Below are positions 26,540 to 34,894 of a DNA stretch of 64,000 bases, one piece after another. The notes under the pieces are model-generated. The model worked only from the letters and a program-made list of their open reading frames with translations, searched no databases and was not told the origin of the DNA. The translations under genes were made by a program, and so were the position numbers. Position 1 is the first letter of the stretch. Every line of letters begins with the position of its first letter. Source of the DNA: Promethearchaeota archaeon (GTDB lineage: Archaea > Asgardarchaeota > Lokiarchaeia > Sigynarchaeales > SOKP01); assembly GCA_016839655.1 (NCBI GenBank), contig JAEOTW010000158.1, positions 16,245-80,244 of the forward strand, written 5' to 3'.

Positions 26540-27568
26540 CTATATTATATTATTTTTTATTAAAAATTGCTTTATTTCTTTTTTTGAAAGAAATGGACCC
26601 CTATTAGAATTAATTGGCATTGATCCATCAAATTTCCTGATACCACGATATTCATTAATTTCAATTTTTGTAGAAACTTCTGTTAATTGAGGGAAAATTA
26701 CATACATATCGTCAATTACATAAGTTCTTTCTGATTCTTCGATAGAAAATAACTCTTCATATAATTTTTCTCCAGCAAACATACCAATTTCCTTAATTTG
26801 TATCATTTCTGCCCTCTTATTATATTTTTCAGCAAAATAATCAATTAAAACTTCAATCAAATCAACAACTTTAATAGTATTCATTTTAAGAACAAAGACT
26901 TCACCGCCTTGCGATATTTCTGATGTTTTTAAAATCAATTTTAAAGCCGTATTTATATCCATAATATATCTTGTCATATCACTATGAGTTAAAGTAATTG
27001 GAATATCATTCTTAACTTGATTTTCTATTAAAGGAATTAATGATCCCCTGGATCCAAGTACGTTACCAAACCTTACTGAATAAAATATTGTTCTAGCATC
27101 TCCTTTATAATAATTTGCGGCAGTTATTAATTTTTCACCAAGTAATTTTGTTACCCCCATTGTATTACAAGGGGTAGCTGCTTTATCTGTACTAGTAAAA
27201 ATAACTTTTTCTAGATTATAATCAATGCTAATTTCAATTAAATTCTGAAGTCCTAATACATTTGTTTTTATTGCTTCAAAAGGATTATATTCACATGCAA
27301 CTACATGCTTCAATGCTGCTAAATGAAACAAGACATCAGTATTATTCATTGCTCTTTTTAATCTTTCCTTATCTCTTATGTCTCCGATAAAAAATCTTAA
27401 CTTCTTCTCTGGATCTCTGATCTCATTTTTGAGAATATGTTGTTTAGTTTCATCTCTACTAAGAATTCTAATTACATTTGGAGAATAATTTTCTAAAAGA
27501 TATTGAACGAGCACTGTTCCAACTGTACCTGTTCCTCCAGTTATTAATATATTTTGTCCATCGAGCAT
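26540..27568 (-). CDS. pseB: UDP-N-acetylglucosamine 4,6-dehydratase (PseB/CapD-like SDR)
   Basis: 342 residues; a soluble, single-domain dehydratase. The Rossmann loop is ITGGTGTVGTVL (9-20), ALKHVVACEYNPFEA is the family's substrate loop, and TSTDKAATPCNTMGVTK (125-141) is the active site. Here the usual Tyr of YxxxK is Met (M137, K141), as in the membrane enzymes WbpM/PglF, which retain C5 configuration; the inverting PseB uses Tyr. The enzyme should make a UDP-4-keto-6-deoxy-GlcNAc derivative; whether the C5 epimer is formed (pseudaminic) or not (legionaminic/bacillosamine) is uncertain because of this Met. GEKLYEELFSIEE near the end belongs to the CapD group. Confidence 0.84.
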   Translation of the reverse strand: MLDGQNILITGGTGTVGTVLVQYLLENYSPNVIRILSRDETKQHILKNEIRDPEKKLRFFIGDIRDKERLKRAMNNTDVLFHLAALKHVVACEYNPFEAIKTNVLGLQNLIEISIDYNLEKVIFTSTDKAATPCNTMGVTKLLGEKLITAANYYKGDARTIFYSVRFGNVLGSRGSLIPLIENQVKNDIPITLTHSDMTRYIMDINTALKLILKTSEISQGGEVFVLKMNTIKVVDLIEVLIDYFAEKYNKRAEMIQIKEIGMFAGEKLYEELFSIEESERTYVIDDMYVIFPQLTEVSTKIEINEYRGIRKFDGSMPINSNRGPFLSKKEIKQFLIKNNII

Positions 27569-27635
27569 TTTAATTTTCTTTTTTTTTTCTTGTTATATAT
27601 TTGTACAATTTAATAATGATTTAATTCTTTTTAAT

Positions 27636-28553
27636 TTAAAATAATTTTAAGAACAATTCTTCAATTGATATACTTTCTTCCTCTACTCTAAATACAGGAT
27701 ATTTGCTTAGTATTTTTAGTAAATTATTTAGACGTTCCCTTTTATTTAGGTATGTGATTATCCCTGTTGGAGTTTCTTCGGTATCATTTAAAAACTCTTG
27801 CTGATCTAACTCTAGTTTTAGGCTATCTCTGGGTTGATTAATTTCAATATTAAATTTGATTCCTTTATGAATTATTTTTCTAAGTTCTTCTTGAGTACCA
27901 ATTTTTATGATCTTTCCCTTATCGATAAAGGCAATTCGATCGCAAACTCTTTCAACTACAGTCATATTATGACTTGTTAAAAATATCGTTTTTTCCAATT
28001 TTTTCAATTTATCTATGATTAAGTTTGTTGTTTTTACATCTAAACCAAGGGTCGGTTCATCTAAGAATAAAATTTCAGGATTAATTAATAATATTCTACA
28101 TAATGCTAGTTTTACTTTCATACCTGTAGAATATCTATTCACATACTCATTAAGCCACTTGGTTAAATCAAATTCTTCAGCAACTTTCTGAATTTTTTCT
28201 TTATAATTTGCAATCTCATATATTTTGCAGAAAAACTTTAAATTAGCATAACCTGTTGCTTTATTGTATAACATATCACTTCCCAACATTAAACCAATTT
28301 TAGGTTTAATCAAATTTGGTTTTTTTAGTAAGTTAATGCCATTAACAGTAGCATAGCCACTAGTTGGATTTAATAAAGTTGTTAAAATAGATACTAACGT
28401 TGTTTTTCCAGCACCATTTGGACCTAAAAGGCCAAATTTTTCTTGTTTTTTTACACTAAAATTTATTTTATCTAACGCTACAATTTTGGCTTTCCGACCT
28501 TTTAATTTATAGGTTTTAGATAAATCGAATGTTTCTATAACAGATTGAGTCAT
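27636..28553 (-). CDS. ABC transporter ATP-binding protein (polysaccharide/ABC-2 type)
   Basis: 305 residues. Walker A is GLLGPNGAGKTT (about 41-52), the signature is RYSTGMKVKLALCRI (LSGGQ replaced by STGMK, as in ABC-2 exporters), Walker B is ILFLDEPTLGLDV and the switch His is in FLTSHNMTVVERV. A C-terminal part after about 225 has no known fold here but recalls the regulatory domain of exporter ATPases. It would power the permease encoded upstream (8-base gap). Together they could export a lipid-linked glycan or other surface molecule; the pair sits directly upstream of the dehydratase gene on the same strand. Confidence 0.88.
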   Translation of the reverse strand: MTQSVIETFDLSKTYKLKGRKAKIVALDKINFSVKKQEKFGLLGPNGAGKTTLVSILTTLLNPTSGYATVNGINLLKKPNLIKPKIGLMLGSDMLYNKATGYANLKFFCKIYEIANYKEKIQKVAEEFDLTKWLNEYVNRYSTGMKVKLALCRILLINPEILFLDEPTLGLDVKTTNLIIDKLKKLEKTIFLTSHNMTVVERVCDRIAFIDKGKIIKIGTQEELRKIIHKGIKFNIEINQPRDSLKLELDQQEFLNDTEETPTGIITYLNKRERLNNLLKILSKYPVFRVEEESISIEELFLKLF

Positions 28554-28561
28554 TTTGATTC

Positions 28562-29380
28562 TTACCCCGAAACACCAAATTTTTTATATATTTTATTAAA
28601 TAAAATTACACCTGCAATTGGAAAGATTACTAAAGATGTTCCAAAAATCAAAAAATGAAAAGGATGTGAACTTAATGTTAATATGATATTATTTTCAATC
28701 CAAGTCAATCTTATTATATCAATAAAATAATAAATTGGGTTCAAACTTATTATATTTTGGATTTCTTGTGGAAATAAATCAAAGGGATAAGTTATACAAC
28801 TTGCCCAAAAAATTAAACTGATGATAAAGTTGAGAATTGCCATTATGCCTTCATTGGATAATGCAAAAATTCCTATACTTAGACCAATTCCAGCAAACAT
28901 TAATGTGATACTGAAAAACATAAATAAGATACTTATTAAGGTGATAAATGATATTGGAAATAGTATATAAATAATGATGAAGAGAGTTATAAAACCAAAA
29001 GAAATTATAAATAATTCCGATAGAATGTAACCTGCTAATAAGTAGAACCGATTAAATGGAGCGGTAATTAAAGCAGGAAAAGTTTTCCAATATTTTTCCA
29101 AAGTTAGCTGATAGGTCATTCTAGGTATTATTCTTCTCAATAACATAATATTATAACCTATAAAAACAAAAACAATAAAATTTGATTCATTCCAAGGTCC
29201 AAAATCAGTTGCAAGGGAAAAGAATCTATTTAATACAATAATAGGCATTATAATTGTGATTATTGGAGAAATTGAAACAACAGCTAATTGTAACTTGTAT
29301 CTTAATTGCATTTGAATGTTTTTTTCCGCTATGGCAGTAGTCTTTAGTAAAATACGGCGTATTGTTTTAAAGAATTTCAT
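28562..29380 (-). CDS. ABC-2 type permease
   Basis: 272 residues with about six hydrophobic membrane segments, beginning with LQLAVVSISPIITIIMPIIV and including FIVFVFIGYNIMLLRRIIP, YILSELFIISFGFITLFIII, LFMFFSITLMFAGIGLSIG and FIISLIFWASCITYPFDL. The PLNPIYYFIDIIR-like element (SLNPIYYFIDIIRLTW) before the last segment is a recognisable ABC-2/Wzm-type signature. Pairs with the ATPase at 27636. The 231-base gap to 29612 presumably holds promoters for both this gene and the regulator; no other gene is visible there. Substrate likely a glycan or glycolipid, from context. Confidence 0.86.
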   Translation of the reverse strand: MKFFKTIRRILLKTTAIAEKNIQMQLRYKLQLAVVSISPIITIIMPIIVLNRFFSLATDFGPWNESNFIVFVFIGYNIMLLRRIIPRMTYQLTLEKYWKTFPALITAPFNRFYLLAGYILSELFIISFGFITLFIIIYILFPISFITLISILFMFFSITLMFAGIGLSIGIFALSNEGIMAILNFIISLIFWASCITYPFDLFPQEIQNIISLNPIYYFIDIIRLTWIENNIILTLSSHPFHFLIFGTSLVIFPIAGVILFNKIYKKFGVSG

Positions 29381-29584
29381 TGTAATAATTATAATTATTA
29401 AAGTCTAATAAACTTATGATAGATTTTTATGACAAACTTAATTATTCTGAATTTACAATTGATCTTTTTTAGATTAGTATCTTAAAAATTAATTATATTT
29501 AGAAGATAATGATAATTTGGATAAAATAATGATTTCAATATTCTTTATTGTTTTTGAATTAATAACCTTTTTTAATTACATTTA

Positions 29585-29596
29585 ACTATATTTAAT
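29585..29596 (+). promoter_or_regulatory. Candidate TATA element close to the regulator gene
   Basis: ACTATATTTAAT lies 16-27 bases before the ATG at 29612, a distance that would give an almost leaderless mRNA. It is followed by an AT-only run (TTAATTAATTATAATTAA) that is nearly palindromic and could be an operator for the regulator itself. In AT-rich DNA both features could arise by chance. Confidence 0.28.
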
Positions 29597-29611
29597 TAAT
29601 TATAATTAAAA

Positions 29612-29866
29612 ATGTTATATCAACCTATGAATGACGAAGAACATAAAGTTGAATATACCACTGTATCCATACCAAAACCTCTTGCAGATAAGATTAAAAA
29701 TCGCATGAAAGGTACTGGGTTTTCTTCAGTATCAAGTTATGTTACATACGTTTTAAGACAAGTTTTATCTTCAATTGAAGAAGAGGAGCGATCAAAACAA
29801 GCATTTACGAAGGAAGAAGAAGAAAAAGTAAAACAGAGACTAAGAGATTTGGGGTATATTGACTAA
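29612..29866 (+). CDS. Small ribbon-helix-helix protein
   Basis: 84 residues. The central EYTTVSIPKPLADKIKNRMK is a beta strand followed by helix as in MetJ/Arc/CopG-type DNA-binding dimers, then GFSSVSSYVTYVLRQVLSSI gives the second helix with the SxxxYV pattern common to archaeal RHH proteins. An acidic tail (EEEERSKQAFTKEEEEKV) and the motif RDLGYID close it. It is the first gene of the sulfate-activation unit, 52 bases before ATP sulfurylase, so it probably regulates that operon. Too short for the target to be inferred. Confidence 0.75.
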   Translation: MLYQPMNDEEHKVEYTTVSIPKPLADKIKNRMKGTGFSSVSSYVTYVLRQVLSSIEEEERSKQAFTKEEEEKVKQRLRDLGYID

Positions 29867-29918
29867 GAAGATTAATAAAAAATAGAGATAATACTGATAA
29901 TTTTTAGAGGAAACTAAA

Positions 29919-31067
29919 ATGATACAGCCTCATGGTGGTAATTTAATTAATAAAAATTTGCCAAAAGTTGAAAAAGAGAGAATCCAAAGAGAAATTGATG
30001 AATTTGAAACAATTACAGTAAATCCCCAAACAATAAAAGTAATTAAGAACATTGGTTTTGGAGTTTTTAGCCCATTAGAAGGATTTATGAATGAAAATAA
30101 TTATAAATTTGTTCTTGAACACATGTACTTAGAAAATAATGTTGCTTGGCCTTTTCCAATTGTATTGGATATTTCGGAAACATTAGCGAAAGCCCTCAAA
30201 ATTGATGATAGAGTCATATTAACAGACCCAACAGAAAAACCAATTGCTCTTATGGATATAGAAGATATATATAGTTATGATAAGAAAGTATTTGCTAAAA
30301 CAGTTTATGGAACATTAGATCGTGATCATCCAGGGGTAGATTCTGTATATCGCATGAAAGAAAGGTTAATTGGGGGAGAAATTTTTATTATTAATGAACC
30401 TGCATCTGTATTTCCCGAATTGGATCTAAAACCTATAGAGACAAGAGTACTATTTAAACAAAAGAAGTGGGACAGAGTAGTGGCCTTTCAAACGAGAAAT
30501 CCTCCTCATCTTGGTCATGAATATGTACAAAAAGCAGGATTAACATATGTAGATGGTATTTTTATTAATCCCGTGATTGGTATGAAGAAAGTTGGAGATT
30601 TCTTAGATGAAGTAATAATAAAATCCTATCAAGCCCTAATTGATGAGTATTACCCCAAAGATAGAGTTGTGTTAAGTACATTTGAAACTGAAATGAGATA
30701 TGCAGGCCCTAAAGAAGCTATTTTCCATGCGATAGCTAGAAAGAATTTTGGATGTGATCACATAATAATTGGACGAGACCATGCAGGAGTGGGTGATTAT
30801 TATGGTCCTTACGATGCTCATAAAATTTTTGAACACTTCCCTGATCTTGGTATTGAACCAATCAAATTCCGGTCATTTTCAAAATGTGACAAATGTAATT
30901 CAATAGTAAATGATAAAATTTGCCCACATCCGCCAAAAATGCAAAATTTTTTCGCAGGTAGAGAAATACGAAATGCATTAAGGTCAGGAAAATCTCCAAG
31001 TTCAGAAGTAATGCGCCCTGAAGTAGCTAAAATTATTCTGGAATATAATAATCCATTCGTCTCTTAA
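29919..31067 (+). CDS. sat: Sulfate adenylyltransferase (ATP sulfurylase)
   Basis: 382 residues. Reaction: ATP plus sulfate to adenosine 5'-phosphosulfate (APS) plus pyrophosphate. The catalytic elements are VVAFQTRNPPHLGHEY (QxRNP and HxxH, about 188-203) and IIIGRDHAGVGDYYG (GRDHAG, about 284-298). A C-terminal zinc site CDKCNSIVNDKICPH (three Cys and a His, about 335) is typical of the archaeal and thermophilic-type enzyme. A GAGG site precedes the ATG. Forms a unit with the phosphodiesterase-like gene at 31111 and APS kinase at 32517, which indicates PAPS production for sulfation rather than dissimilatory sulfate reduction: no APS reductase is present in the window. Confidence 0.95.
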   Translation: MIQPHGGNLINKNLPKVEKERIQREIDEFETITVNPQTIKVIKNIGFGVFSPLEGFMNENNYKFVLEHMYLENNVAWPFPIVLDISETLAKALKIDDRVILTDPTEKPIALMDIEDIYSYDKKVFAKTVYGTLDRDHPGVDSVYRMKERLIGGEIFIINEPASVFPELDLKPIETRVLFKQKKWDRVVAFQTRNPPHLGHEYVQKAGLTYVDGIFINPVIGMKKVGDFLDEVIIKSYQALIDEYYPKDRVVLSTFETEMRYAGPKEAIFHAIARKNFGCDHIIIGRDHAGVGDYYGPYDAHKIFEHFPDLGIEPIKFRSFSKCDKCNSIVNDKICPHPPKMQNFFAGREIRNALRSGKSPSSEVMRPEVAKIILEYNNPFVS

Positions 31068-31110
31068 TTTTTTTTTAAATTTCAATAAAATAAATCATAA
31101 TACATATAAA

Positions 31111-32499
31111 ATGAATCAAAATAGTAGAAAATTAATTGTTATAGGATTAGATTGTGCTACACCAAGAACTCTATTTGAGGAATTTATAGACGATTGCCCT
31201 AATATAAAAAAAATGATTGAGCAGGGTGTTTATGGTAAGTTAAGAACATGTAACCCCCCTATTACTATTCCTGCTTGGATGGTGATGTCCACAGGTAAAA
31301 AAGCGGGAACTTTAGGTTTATATGGATTTAGACACAGAAAAAAGAATTCTTATGATGACTATTGGATTGCAACATCTTATAAAATAAAGGAACCAAAAAT
31401 TTGGGATATTATAGGAAAGAAAGGTCTTAAATCCTGCATTTTAGGACTACCTCCAACCTATCCTGTTCAAAAAATAGAAGGCTATTTGGTTTCTGGTTTT
31501 ATCACTCCTGATATAGATTCTGAATATACATATCCCCCTGAATTAAAAGAAGAAATTAAAGAACACATTGGAAAATATATTTTAGATGCTAATTTTAGAG
31601 TAGAAGATAAAAAAATCTTATTGAAAGAAATATATGAAATGACAAGGGTTCAATTTAAAACTATAAAATATTTGATGCAAAATAAGGAATGGGATTATTT
31701 TAATTTTGTAATTATAGGTTTAGATAGATTTCATCATGCTTTTTGGAAGTATTATGATAAAAACCATATTAAATACGAACCTGGTAATAAGTTTGAAGGA
31801 GAAATGAAAAAATATTATCAATTTCTTGATCAAGAAATTGGAGAAATTTTAGATTTGCTTGATGAAAATACAATCACGATGATCGTATCAGATCATGGTG
31901 CAAAAGCAATGAAAGGTTTAGTATGTGTAAATATGGCACTTGAAGAATTGGGCTTATTAAAATTCAAAGCTAAGCCAAAGCCAGGAACAAGATTAGCAGA
32001 TGCCGATATAGATTGGTCCAATACATATGCATGGGGCTGGGGAGGGTATTATGCGAGAATTTTTCTTAATCTTAAAGGAAGAGAACCTCACGGTATCATC
32101 AAAGAAAAAGATTATGAAAAAATTCGAGAAAATGTCATTAATAAGCTAAAATCAATAAAAGATAATAATGGAAATTCAATGAATACAATTATTTTCAAAC
32201 CGGAAGAATTATTTGAGGTTTTAAATGGAGATCCACCTGACCTAATGGTCTATTTCGACGATTTAAATTGGAGATCTGCCGGAACAGTTGGATATGAATC
32301 AATGTATTTAGATGAAAATGATACTGGTCCTGATGACGCAGTTCACGATTGGTTTGGAGTATATATTATTCATGACCCTAGTTATACATCTGGAAAAAAT
32401 TTAGGAGTCAAGAATATACTTGATATTGCTCCTACTTCTTTGAAAATATTAGGCGTTGAAGTGCCTAGAGATATGGAAGGTAATATTATAGATATTTAA
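31111..32499 (+). CDS. Alkaline phosphatase superfamily phosphodiesterase/nucleotide pyrophosphatase-like
   Basis: 462 residues. Metal Asp in VIGLDCATPRT (D14), nucleophile Thr52 in PPITIPAWMVMSTGKKAGT, then YGFRHRKKN, and the second-metal segment TMIVSDHGAKAMKG (about 265-278). Late GPDDAVHDWFGVYII carries another metal His. This is the form seen in type I phosphodiesterases and archaeal phosphonoacetate hydrolase-like enzymes, with Thr as nucleophile. Lying between sat and cysC in one operon, it may act on APS/PAPS or on the adenosine 3',5'-bisphosphate left after sulfation, or may itself be the transferase for the activated group. These options are inference. Confidence 0.78.
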   Translation: MNQNSRKLIVIGLDCATPRTLFEEFIDDCPNIKKMIEQGVYGKLRTCNPPITIPAWMVMSTGKKAGTLGLYGFRHRKKNSYDDYWIATSYKIKEPKIWDIIGKKGLKSCILGLPPTYPVQKIEGYLVSGFITPDIDSEYTYPPELKEEIKEHIGKYILDANFRVEDKKILLKEIYEMTRVQFKTIKYLMQNKEWDYFNFVIIGLDRFHHAFWKYYDKNHIKYEPGNKFEGEMKKYYQFLDQEIGEILDLLDENTITMIVSDHGAKAMKGLVCVNMALEELGLLKFKAKPKPGTRLADADIDWSNTYAWGWGGYYARIFLNLKGREPHGIIKEKDYEKIRENVINKLKSIKDNNGNSMNTIIFKPEELFEVLNGDPPDLMVYFDDLNWRSAGTVGYESMYLDENDTGPDDAVHDWFGVYIIHDPSYTSGKNLGVKNILDIAPTSLKILGVEVPRDMEGNIIDI

Positions 32500-32516
32500 A
32501 AAAAAATTGAAAAGAA

Positions 32517-33059
32517 ATGGAACATAAAGGATTTACGTTATGGTTTACAGGGCTTCCTTGTTCAGGTAAAAGTGTCCTTGCAGATGCTGTTGCTGAAGAA
32601 TTAAAAATGAAAGGAATGAAAGTGGAACGACTAGATGGAGATATTGTTAGGAGGAGTTTAACTAAAGATCTTGGTTTCTCTGAAGAAGATCGGAATATGA
32701 ATATTGAAAGGGTTACATTTGTTGCAAAATTATTGACTAGAAATGGAGTTGCTGTACTAGCATCCTTTGTATCACCTTATAATAAGATTAGAGCATACTC
32801 TAGAAAAGAGATTGGAAATTACATTCTTGTATATGTGAAATGTTCTCTTCAAGAATGCGAAAATCGAGATGTTAAAGGAATGTATGCAAAAGCTAGAGCT
32901 GGCGAAATAAATGATTTTACTGGGATCGATCATCCTTTTGAAGAACCTGATTCTGCGGATATAATTGTTGAGACAGATAAGCAAACGGTTGAGGAAAGTA
33001 AAGATATTATGTTAAAAGCTTTACTTCAAATGGGATATTTACCTAATAAAAATAAATAA
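32517..33059 (+). CDS. cysC: Adenylylsulfate kinase (APS kinase)
   Basis: 180 residues; phosphorylates APS at 3' to give PAPS, the donor for sulfotransferases. Walker A is TGLPCSGKSV (11-20), the APS-binding loop is RLDGDIVRRSL and LGFSEEDRNMNIERV, and LASFVSPYNKIR contains the FISPY-like element of the enzyme. KGMYAKARAGEINDFTGID and YEEP-like HPFEEPDSADI are late family features. The gene starts 17 bases after the phosphodiesterase-like gene. No PAPS-dependent sulfotransferase was recognised in the window, so the user of PAPS must be elsewhere or unrecognised. Confidence 0.93.
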   Translation: MEHKGFTLWFTGLPCSGKSVLADAVAEELKMKGMKVERLDGDIVRRSLTKDLGFSEEDRNMNIERVTFVAKLLTRNGVAVLASFVSPYNKIRAYSRKEIGNYILVYVKCSLQECENRDVKGMYAKARAGEINDFTGIDHPFEEPDSADIIVETDKQTVEESKDIMLKALLQMGYLPNKNK

Positions 33060-33093
33060 AGATAAATTTTTACTTTAGGAAGAATCAAAAAAA

Positions 33094-34023
33094 TTAACTA
33101 ACAATTTTTTTTATTTGTTTTATTAACTCTTGTTTATTTAGTCTATAATGATTTAGCACAATTTCTCTTTTTCCTGATTGGGCAAATAAATTATCTATTC
33201 CAACTACTTTTATGATTTTGGCAAATTTATTTGATACTATTCTTGCAATTATGCTTCCAAAACCACAATATGTATTATGTTCTTCCAATACAATAATATA
33301 CTTAATATTTTTAATTTCATCAAATAGAGCCTCTTCGTCTATTGGTTTAATTGTTGGAAGGTTTATTACTTTTATCGAAGTATTGAATTCATTTTCAATA
33401 CTCGAAACTGATTCAAAAGCTAGCACACTACCATAGCCAGTACCGATTAAACAAATATCTTTTCCTTCTTTTATTACATCAGGTTTTCCAATTTGAAAAT
33501 GATAATTTTCATTATGTATCTTAGGAAATGAATCTCTTGGCAATCTGATATAAAAAGGTCCTTCTGTATTAAATGCATACTCTAATATTTTAATTAACTC
33601 AAGATTATCTGATGGCACGATAACTGTTAAATTTGGTAAAGAGGTCATCAAACTAAAATCCTCCAATGCATTATGGGTACTACCATCTTCTCCTACAATC
33701 CCTCCATGGGTTGTAATTATTTTTACGTTCAAATTATCATGACAAGCAAATCTAATAAATTCCCATGCTCTCCCAGTTGTAAAAATTGAGAACCCGCTTA
33801 CTATTGGAATTTTTCCAGAGATAGCAAAACCTAATGCAACCCCCATCATATTCTGTTCAGCAATTCCCATATTAAAGAATCGGGAAGGGAATTCCTTAGC
33901 AAATTTGTTTGTTCGTGTAGATGCTGATAGATCAGCGTCTAGAACAATAACATTATTATTTTTATGACCTTCTTTAACTAAAAAGTTTCCAAATGTATCT
34001 CTAAGTTTAAGTTCTTGATTCAA
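33094..34023 (-). CDS. Transketolase, C-terminal subunit
   Basis: 309 residues comprising the pyrimidine-binding and C-terminal domains of a split transketolase. Visible: VLDADLSASTRTNKF, FFNMGIAEQNMMGVALGFAI (about 51-70, the catalytic Glu that activates thiamine diphosphate), FSIFTTGRAWEFIR, THGGIVGEDGSTHNALED (about 105-122) and FYIRLPRD. It begins directly after the stop of the N-terminal subunit gene, so the two are co-translated. Split transketolases are common in archaea and thermophiles. In the heptose operon it would deliver sedoheptulose 7-phosphate from xylulose 5-phosphate and ribose 5-phosphate. Confidence 0.93.
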   Translation of the reverse strand: MNQELKLRDTFGNFLVKEGHKNNNVIVLDADLSASTRTNKFAKEFPSRFFNMGIAEQNMMGVALGFAISGKIPIVSGFSIFTTGRAWEFIRFACHDNLNVKIITTHGGIVGEDGSTHNALEDFSLMTSLPNLTVIVPSDNLELIKILEYAFNTEGPFYIRLPRDSFPKIHNENYHFQIGKPDVIKEGKDICLIGTGYGSVLAFESVSSIENEFNTSIKVINLPTIKPIDEEALFDEIKNIKYIIVLEEHNTYCGFGSIIARIVSNKFAKIIKVVGIDNLFAQSGKREIVLNHYRLNKQELIKQIKKIVS

Positions 34024-34878
34024 TTAATTCCCCCTCAGTATTTCTTCTTTAATACTGTCAAGTTCTTTAAGTGCAATATTGTATTCTTCATTATTTGGTG
34101 CTCTCCCATGGAATTCCCGAGTGTGTTGCATAAAAGATACTTCAGATCCTTTAATAAGATATGAAACAATAACTTTAGGTTTTCCGATTACAGATTTAGA
34201 ACGTTTAAATCCTTGTAACACATCTTTTAAATTTGATCCGTCAACTTCAATAACTTCCCAACCAAATGCTTTCCATTTTTCCACTAATGGCTCTAAAGCC
34301 ATTATCTCTTCAGTTGATCCATCTATTTGCAAACCATTACGATCTATGATTACGATTAAATTATCTAATTTAAAATGATTAGCTGACATGGCAGCTTCCC
34401 AAATTGCACCCTCATTTAATTCTCCATCACCTACTAAAACATAAATAAACTTGTCAGAATTATCTAATTTGGCTGAAAGTGCACATCCAACTCCAATAGA
34501 TAATCCCATACCTAAAGATCCCGTAGATATTTCTATTCCAACTTCTGGGTTTTTTACTGGATGACCTTGTAGTTTAGAATCAAATTCTCTTAGAGTAAAT
34601 AATTCTTCTCTATTTATAAATCCAAATTTTGAAAGAACTGCATATAATGCAGGTGCTGCATGACCCTTACTTAATATGAAAATATCTCTTCCTTCCCAAG
34701 TAGGATTTTGATAATTTATCCTCATAATATTATTATATAGAAGATAAATGATATTAACACATGATAGAGACCCACCTGGGTGCCCCGATTGGGCCTTATA
34801 TATCATTTTCAAAATATCTTTTTTGATATCTATAATATCAACTAAGATTTTTTGTTCAATTTCTTTTGATAATTCCAT
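34024..34878 (-). CDS. Transketolase, N-terminal subunit
   Basis: 284 residues; the thiamine diphosphate-binding half. IYKAQSGHPGGSLSCVNI (about 26-43), SKGHAAPALYAVLSKFG (about 70-86), GSLGMGLSIGVGCALSAK and the ThDP motif YVLVGDGELNEGAIWEAA (about 147-164, GDG...N-E) are present. IIDRNGLQIDGSTEEIM also belongs to the family. It pairs with the C-terminal subunit downstream on the same strand. The upstream neighbour, a PfkB-like gene, ends 16 bases before this start, so the gene lies within the eight-gene heptose operon. Confidence 0.94.
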   Translation of the reverse strand: MELSKEIEQKILVDIIDIKKDILKMIYKAQSGHPGGSLSCVNIIYLLYNNIMRINYQNPTWEGRDIFILSKGHAAPALYAVLSKFGFINREELFTLREFDSKLQGHPVKNPEVGIEISTGSLGMGLSIGVGCALSAKLDNSDKFIYVLVGDGELNEGAIWEAAMSANHFKLDNLIVIIDRNGLQIDGSTEEIMALEPLVEKWKAFGWEVIEVDGSNLKDVLQGFKRSKSVIGKPKVIVSYLIKGSEVSFMQHTREFHGRAPNNEEYNIALKELDSIKEEILRGN

Positions 34879-34894
34879 TCTAATAATTACTTTA

